Part shown: piece after piece, positions 23,645-27,686 of the stretch
How positions within the stretch are numbered: position 1 is the first letter of the stretch
Layout: each line of letters begins with the position of its first letter
From: an uncultured Clostridium sp.
Lineage (GTDB): Bacteria > Bacillota > Clostridia > Clostridiales > Clostridiaceae
Reading direction: 5' to 3'
Assembly (NCBI RefSeq): GCF_934754925.1
Contig: NZ_CAKVJA010000034.1
Coordinates: forward strand, 1 to 27,686
DNA: 27,686 nt
Notes under the pieces: model-generated
What the model was told of the DNA's origin: nothing
Seen by the model: the letters and a program-made list of their open reading frames with translations, nothing else
Database searches by the model: none
Translations under genes and position numbers: made by a program

Positions 23645-24865
23645 TTACTTTCTATTAATACCATTAAATATTTCTTGAATAACTAATGTTGCAGCCCCTA
23701 TTACTGCAGCATCTCTTCCTAATAAACTTCTAATTATTCTCACATTTTCAATTGATAATTTTAATCCTCTGTTTTTTACTATCTCATTTAAAGTTTCAAT
23801 GGCATATGTTGTATTCTCAAATATCTCTCCAACAACTACTATTGCCGTTGGATTTAATATATTTATTAAATTTGTAATAGCTATTCCAATATATCTGGCT
23901 GCTTCCTTTAATATTGTTATAGACATCTCATCACCATTTTTAGCTGCATCACATATATCTTGTATTGATAGTTTATTTATATCCTCCACATCTCTACTAA
24001 GAGAAGTACTAACCCCTTGTTTTATAAGCTTAATAGCTTTTCTAATTATGTTATTATTAGATGAAACAGTTTCTAAACAACCATAATTTCCACAGTTACA
24101 CTTATCACCATCTGCTTCCACTACTATATGACCTATTTCCCCAGCACTAAAATCAACTCCATAATAAGGTGTATTATTTATAATAATTCCCGCACCTATA
24201 CCATTTGAAATATTTAAAGTTACAAAATTAGCTATGTCCTTTGTTACCCCAAACCAACTTTCTCCTAATGCCATAGCTCTCACATCATTGTCTACATACA
24301 CAGTTAATTCAAGTTCTTCTTCTAAATCTTCCTTTATATTTTTATTCTTCCAACCATAATATAAAGAATGTATTGATTCCCCTGTCCTTGCATTTACTAT
24401 ACCATGCAGTGCTACACCTACTCCTAATATCTTTTCCTTATCTAGCTCACTTGATTCCAAGACTTCATTAATTAAATTAATTAACTTTTTAAAAACTAAA
24501 TCATAATTATATCTTTCATTATCTATTATTATAGATTTCTTAGTGATTATCTGTGCTGAAAGATTTGTTATAACTACATCTATAACTCCAACACCTATAC
24601 CTATACCTATTACATATCTAGCATTTGGATTTAGCTCCAATATTATTGGTGGTCTTCCTCCACTAGATTCACCAATTTTGCTTTCTATAAGAAATTTGTC
24701 CTCAATTAAGATTTTTGTTATATTCGTAACACTAGCTGGAGTTAATCCTGTTAATTTTGCAATTTCTGCACGTGATAGGCTTCCATTATCCCTTATAACC
24801 TTAAGAACAGCTGAAACATTTAATTGTTTCATTAACTCAAAGCTACCTTTTAATATTTTATTCAT
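23645..24865 (-). CDS. ROK-family transcriptional repressor of the gal operon
   Basis: This 406-residue NagC/XylR-type regulator has an N-terminal winged helix (about 15-75) with SLSRAEIAKLTGLTPASVTN and SSGGRPP. The ROK sugar-kinase-like domain follows (about 85-400). The ROK zinc site is visible as His246 in AGEIGHIVVE, with Cys256, Cys258 and Cys263 in CNCGNYGC. The glycine-rich phosphate loop region suggests a sugar effector. The AGAAGTGAT before the ATG is a modest ribosome site. The gene leads the operon with galT and galK, and a 23-bp inverted repeat lies just upstream. Autoregulated repression relieved by galactose or a derivative is therefore likely, though the effector is inferred from context. 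Confidence 0.88.
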   Translation of the reverse strand: MNKILKGSFELMKQLNVSAVLKVIRDNGSLSRAEIAKLTGLTPASVTNITKILIEDKFLIESKIGESSGGRPPIILELNPNARYVIGIGIGVGVIDVVITNLSAQIITKKSIIIDNERYNYDLVFKKLINLINEVLESSELDKEKILGVGVALHGIVNARTGESIHSLYYGWKNKNIKEDLEEELELTVYVDNDVRAMALGESWFGVTKDIANFVTLNISNGIGAGIIINNTPYYGVDFSAGEIGHIVVEADGDKCNCGNYGCLETVSSNNNIIRKAIKLIKQGVSTSLSRDVEDINKLSIQDICDAAKNGDEMSITILKEAARYIGIAITNLINILNPTAIVVVGEIFENTTYAIETLNEIVKNRGLKLSIENVRIIRSLLGRDAAVIGAATLVIQEIFNGINRK

Positions 24866-24875
24866 TTTATCACTT

Positions 24876-24898
24876 CTTTATTAATTATTTTAATAAAG
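24876..24898. promoter_or_regulatory. Operator of the ROK repressor
   Basis: CTTTATTAA-N5-TTAATAAAG is a perfect 9-bp inverted repeat with a five-base A/T spacer. It lies just before the ROK start codon and overlaps its ribosome site region. Its position in the 5' leader would block transcription elongation or translation when bound. Confidence 0.65.
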
Positions 24899-24938
24899 CC
24901 CTCAAAAAAATTTTTTTCCTTTTACTTTTAAAGACTCC

Positions 24939-24952
24939 TGAAATTGTTTTCT
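24939..24952. promoter_or_regulatory. cre-like site at the gal operon transcription start
   Basis: TGAAATTGTTTTCT matches the cre pattern TGWAANCGNTNWCA at 12 of 14 positions, with TG in place of the central CG. It overlaps the expected transcription start. The AT-rich background makes chance matches possible. Confidence 0.35.
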
Positions 24953-24959
24953 TACTTTA

Positions 24960-24987
24960 ATGTTAACATATCTTTATTTTTTGTCAA
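24960..24987 (-). promoter_or_regulatory. Promoter of the ROK-galT-galK operon
   Basis: A consensus TTGACA (24987-24982) is followed after 16 bases by TAACAT (24965-24960) on the minus strand. The -10 is weak and the -35 is perfect. Confidence 0.6.
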
Positions 24988-25012
24988 TATAATTTAAATC
25001 AAATTTATCTAA

Positions 25013-25038
25013 AAGCTAGCACAAAATTGTACTAGCTT
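25013..25038 (-). terminator. Terminator of the neopullulanase-like gene
   Basis: AAGCTAG pairs with CTAGCTT, then one mismatch, then ACAA with TTGT around a two-base loop. On the minus strand TTTTAG follows. It lies 28 bases after the stop codon of the amylase gene. Confidence 0.75.
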
Positions 25039-25065
25039 CTTTCTCCTGTTAATAATCTATAATAA

Positions 25066-26796
25066 TTATTTAATTATCTTATATACTTTAAAAGAAAAAC
25101 CTTCTATGTTTATTTTAGCTAAATTCTCAACATTCTTAGTAATTAAATTTATTGCCTTTAATTGTGAATTTATACTTATCGAAGCACTACTATCACTATT
25201 ATTAAATACACATAAAACTTCTTCATCCTCTAAAACTCTCTTAAAGGCTATAATATTGGCTCTACAATAAACCTCTTCAAAGTCACCGTCTATAAAAATT
25301 TTATTGCTTTTTCTAATATTAATCATGCTTTTATAAAAGTTAAACAGATCTATATTTTGCTTTTCCTTATCCCAAACCATACACTTTCTATTTTCAGGGT
25401 CATCTCCACCATCTATTCCAATCTCATCGCCATAATATATATATGGAACACCTATATATAAAAATTGATATGCTATAGCAAGCTTAATTCTATTAATATT
25501 TCCATCACATTCATTATAAATTCTTTTAGTATCATGACTTCCTATCAAGTTCCACATTTGCTTAGTAATACTATCCATATATAACACTCTATTTTCTGCC
25601 ATTATATCTAAAAACTCTCTTCCATTTATAATTCCTTTAGCAAAAAAATCTATAATAGCATTTTTAAAAGGATAATTCATTATTCCATCTAACTGATCTC
25701 CCTTTAAAAAAGAGTTAGCCTCATGCATTATCTCTCCAATTATTATTGCATCACTTTTAGCACCTTTAACTTTTTTTCTAAATTCTCTCCAAAACTCATG
25801 TCCAACTTCATCACAGACATCAAGTCTCCATCCATCTATTCCAACTTCCTTAATCCAAAACTCTCCTACATTTAACAAATACTCTCTAACTTCTTTATTA
25901 TTTGTATTAAGTTTAGGCATATTATCACAACCATTAGCAAAAGTATAATACTTATTTTTTGATTTTTTTACTGGCCATGAATCTATAAAATACCATTCCT
26001 TATATTTTGATTTTTCCTGATTTTCTATTAAATCTTTAAATGCAAAGAAATCTGCACCTGAATGATTGAATACAGCATCAAAAACTATTTTTATTCCTAA
26101 GTTATGTGCTTTTTCTACCAGCTCTTTTGCTTCTTCCAATGTCCCAAACTGTGGATCTATATTAAAATAATCTTCAGTATTATATTTATGGTTGGTATCA
26201 GATTTAAATATAGGTGTAAGATAAATTAAATTAACGCCTAATTCTTCTAAATGGGGCAATTTCTCTATTATTCCACGTAAATCTCCACCATAAACACTTC
26301 TCCTATGAATTTTACCTTTCCCCCATTGTCCAGTACCTTCAATATTTATTGAAGGATTACCATTATAGAATCTATCTGGGAATATTTGATATACAACTGA
26401 TTCCTGTAACCACTTAACTTCTTTATATAAATCTTCTTCTGCTATATAAGGAAATTGAAAAGAATTCATATCATTATACCCAAATTCCGGATTTACAAAT
26501 CCTCTCTCGTTATATTTAAAGCTTTCCTCATTCATATCAATAAATTCAAAATAATATCTATATCTATTTCTAAAAACTGATATTTCTGTTTGATAATACG
26601 TAAAAAGTTCCGTCTCTGCAACTATATTCATGGACTTTTTATTATATGGATTTTCCCAATCATATCTATCTTTATAATAAATGTAACATTCCTTAACATC
26701 ATCTCTTGCTACTCTTACTCTAACAATCAAAGTATCCTTATTTTTTCCATATGAATAAGGAGTATCTAAAATATGAAAAACAGCATATTTATTCAT
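25066..26796 (-). CDS. GH13 neopullulanase/cyclomaltodextrinase-like enzyme
   Basis: This 576-residue cytoplasmic alpha-glucan hydrolase has a CBM34-type beta-sandwich (about 1-115), then a catalytic barrel. Motifs in order are DAVFNHSG, GWRLDVCDEVGHEF with the nucleophile Asp326, IIIGEIMHE with acid/base Glu355, and LIGSHDTKR with Asp422. The pairing of CBM34 with GWRLDVxxE and the GEIxH motif is typical of GH13_20. These enzymes act on maltodextrins, cyclodextrins and pullulan. The ATG at 26796 follows AGAGGTGAG; a longer start at 26814 would lie before that site. It diverges from an AraC-type gene that may activate it. With the pullulanase it would debranch and trim imported dextrins. Confidence 0.92.
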   Translation of the reverse strand: MNKYAVFHILDTPYSYGKNKDTLIVRVRVARDDVKECYIYYKDRYDWENPYNKKSMNIVAETELFTYYQTEISVFRNRYRYYFEFIDMNEESFKYNERGFVNPEFGYNDMNSFQFPYIAEEDLYKEVKWLQESVVYQIFPDRFYNGNPSINIEGTGQWGKGKIHRRSVYGGDLRGIIEKLPHLEELGVNLIYLTPIFKSDTNHKYNTEDYFNIDPQFGTLEEAKELVEKAHNLGIKIVFDAVFNHSGADFFAFKDLIENQEKSKYKEWYFIDSWPVKKSKNKYYTFANGCDNMPKLNTNNKEVREYLLNVGEFWIKEVGIDGWRLDVCDEVGHEFWREFRKKVKGAKSDAIIIGEIMHEANSFLKGDQLDGIMNYPFKNAIIDFFAKGIINGREFLDIMAENRVLYMDSITKQMWNLIGSHDTKRIYNECDGNINRIKLAIAYQFLYIGVPYIYYGDEIGIDGGDDPENRKCMVWDKEKQNIDLFNFYKSMINIRKSNKIFIDGDFEEVYCRANIIAFKRVLEDEEVLCVFNNSDSSASISINSQLKAINLITKNVENLAKINIEGFSFKVYKIIK

Positions 26797-26833
26797 AAAA
26801 CTCACCTCTACCATTTAAAACATTTACATAATT

Positions 26834-26884
26834 ATTATAAAAATTTTTCATACTCTTGATTGTATATTTATAATATAATATATA
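26834..26884. promoter_or_regulatory. Divergent promoter region, amylase (-) and araC (+)
   Basis: For the amylase, a perfect TATAAT lies at 26839-26834 (minus), but the expected -35 position holds no good match, as is typical of activator-dependent promoters. For the AraC gene, TTGATT (26856-26861) and TATATA (26879-26884) are 17 bases apart; other A/T hexamers nearby make this uncertain. TGTAAATGTTTTAA (minus, 26828-26815) resembles a cre site at 12 of 14 positions. Confidence 0.4.
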
Positions 26885-26926
26885 TATAATTAATATAACT
26901 TTTCTATATTATGGGGGTTAATTGTT

Positions 26927-27598
26927 ATGTATGAAAGTTTTATTTCTGATTTAAATATTTTTAGTAATGAATTTTCTTCTTTTATTGATACCAGTAATAG
27001 ACCTGCTATTCTTCATAAAATTAAACAAAAACATATTGGAGAATTAGAGGATGATTTAAATATAGAAGATAAAAAAATTGATTTATATATATGGAATGCA
27101 ATATTTTCCAAAGAGATTATAAGACATGGTATTTCTAAAAAATATCTTCATACTCTTTACAATAAATATTATGTTAAAATACCAACTCTTAATGATTTAA
27201 AATCCCTTCAGGAGTTAGAAGTAGAAATGGCCGAAGCATATCTTGAATTTTTAATTAGTGATGTAGAAGTTAAAGATAACTTCATAGTGAACAAGCTTCT
27301 TCAACATCTTCATATGAATATTGAAAGTTTTATGTCACTAGAAAAAATATCTGAGCATCTTGGAATAACACCGGAATATGCATCAACTTGTTTTAAAAAG
27401 CATATGGGAATATCTCTAATGAAGTATTCTAAGAAAATTAAAATAGATAGAGCGAAGGTTTTATTACTTACAACAAATAAAAGCATGCTTGATATAGCAC
27501 TATCATTAGGTTTTTATGATCAAAGCCATTTTTCAAAAACATTTAAATCATTTGAGGGAATGTCTCCTTCAGAATTTCGCAACACACACTATAACTAA
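26927..27598 (+). CDS. AraC-family regulator with short helical N terminus
   Basis: This is a 223-residue regulator. The C-terminal half (about 122-223) is a complete AraC DNA-binding domain. Its first helix-turn-helix is MSLEKISEHLGITPEYASTCF, split as MSLEKISEHLG and ITPEYASTCFKKH, and the second contains KSMLDIALSLGFYDQSHFSKTF. It ends with the family signature GMSPSEFR. The N-terminal 120 residues are charged and helical, without a visible cupin or periplasmic-binding-like sensor domain. ATGGGGGTTAATT precedes the ATG, giving a usable site. Divergence from the GH13 gene suggests that it activates glucan use. The inducer is unknown. Confidence 0.9.
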   Translation: MYESFISDLNIFSNEFSSFIDTSNRPAILHKIKQKHIGELEDDLNIEDKKIDLYIWNAIFSKEIIRHGISKKYLHTLYNKYYVKIPTLNDLKSLQELEVEMAEAYLEFLISDVEVKDNFIVNKLLQHLHMNIESFMSLEKISEHLGITPEYASTCFKKHMGISLMKYSKKIKIDRAKVLLLTTNKSMLDIALSLGFYDQSHFSKTFKSFEGMSPSEFRNTHYN

Positions 27599-27686
27599 AT
27601 TACGCATTACATGTAGCGAAAAAATGAAATATTTATTTTCCGGGAACGGTGAAATTTTCGCCTAGAATTTATATCTTTGTTCCATT
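27599..27686. other. Right-edge segment with potential stem structures
   Basis: No gene is seen in the last 88 bases. The segment is less A/T-rich than other gaps. It contains GGAAC (27643 region) complementary to GTTCC near the end, enclosing GGTGAA-ATT-TTCGCC, plus an upstream TACATGTA palindrome between CGC and GCG. This may be the truncated end of a structured RNA or a terminator for the AraC gene. Confidence 0.3.

Overview
The window is about 27.7 kb of very AT-rich chromosome with Gram-positive signals: strong GGAGG-type ribosome binding sites, consensus TTGACA/TATAAT promoters, lipobox lipoproteins and LCP-family wall enzymes. The gene families (AzgA-type permease, family 2 GalT, ECF transporter, GH13 pullulanase) fit a Clostridium sensu stricto-like Firmicute. 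No tRNA, rRNA, CRISPR array, insertion sequence or prophage gene was seen. Apart from the left 6 kb and one gene at the right end, everything is on the minus strand.

Left part (1-5953). A truncated ABC exporter gene diverges from a marR regulator; two identical 29-bp near-palindromes lie between them, one over the exporter -10 and one next to the marR -35. A purine-type NCS2 permease faces marR across a bidirectional terminator. A plus-strand zinc operon follows: znuA (lipoprotein with a His/Asp tandem repeat), znuC, znuB and a Zur/Fur-family regulator, with a Fur-family-like palindrome just after the predicted transcription start.

Middle (5960-16693, minus strand). galM and a nucleotidyltransferase-domain gene lie downstream of a cytoplasmic type I pullulanase, whose leader carries a cre-like/LacI-type inverted repeat. 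Then come an LCP-family ligase, a 52-residue zinc-ribbon protein, an operon of OmpR-type response regulator, histidine kinase and an unknown lipoprotein with three GxW repeats, and a membrane-anchored polysaccharide deacetylase.

Right part (16807-27686). An ECF transporter is split into an EcfA-EcfA fusion plus EcfT, and a separately terminated UPF0397-like S component. Between the S gene and its strong promoter is a heavily deleted remnant of a SAM hydroxide adenosyltransferase (DUF62). A ROK repressor-galT-galK operon has a perfect inverted-repeat operator in front of the repressor. A neopullulanase-like GH13 enzyme diverges from an AraC-type regulator.

Together the genes describe intracellular use of imported alpha-glucans and galactose (pullulanase, neopullulanase, galM, galT, galK; no galE in view), zinc homeostasis and cell-wall modification. 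No clearly new multi-gene system is visible. The most unusual items are the decaying DUF62 gene in front of an intact S component, the overlapping palindrome and terminator upstream of the deacetylase, and the two-component-linked GxW lipoprotein.
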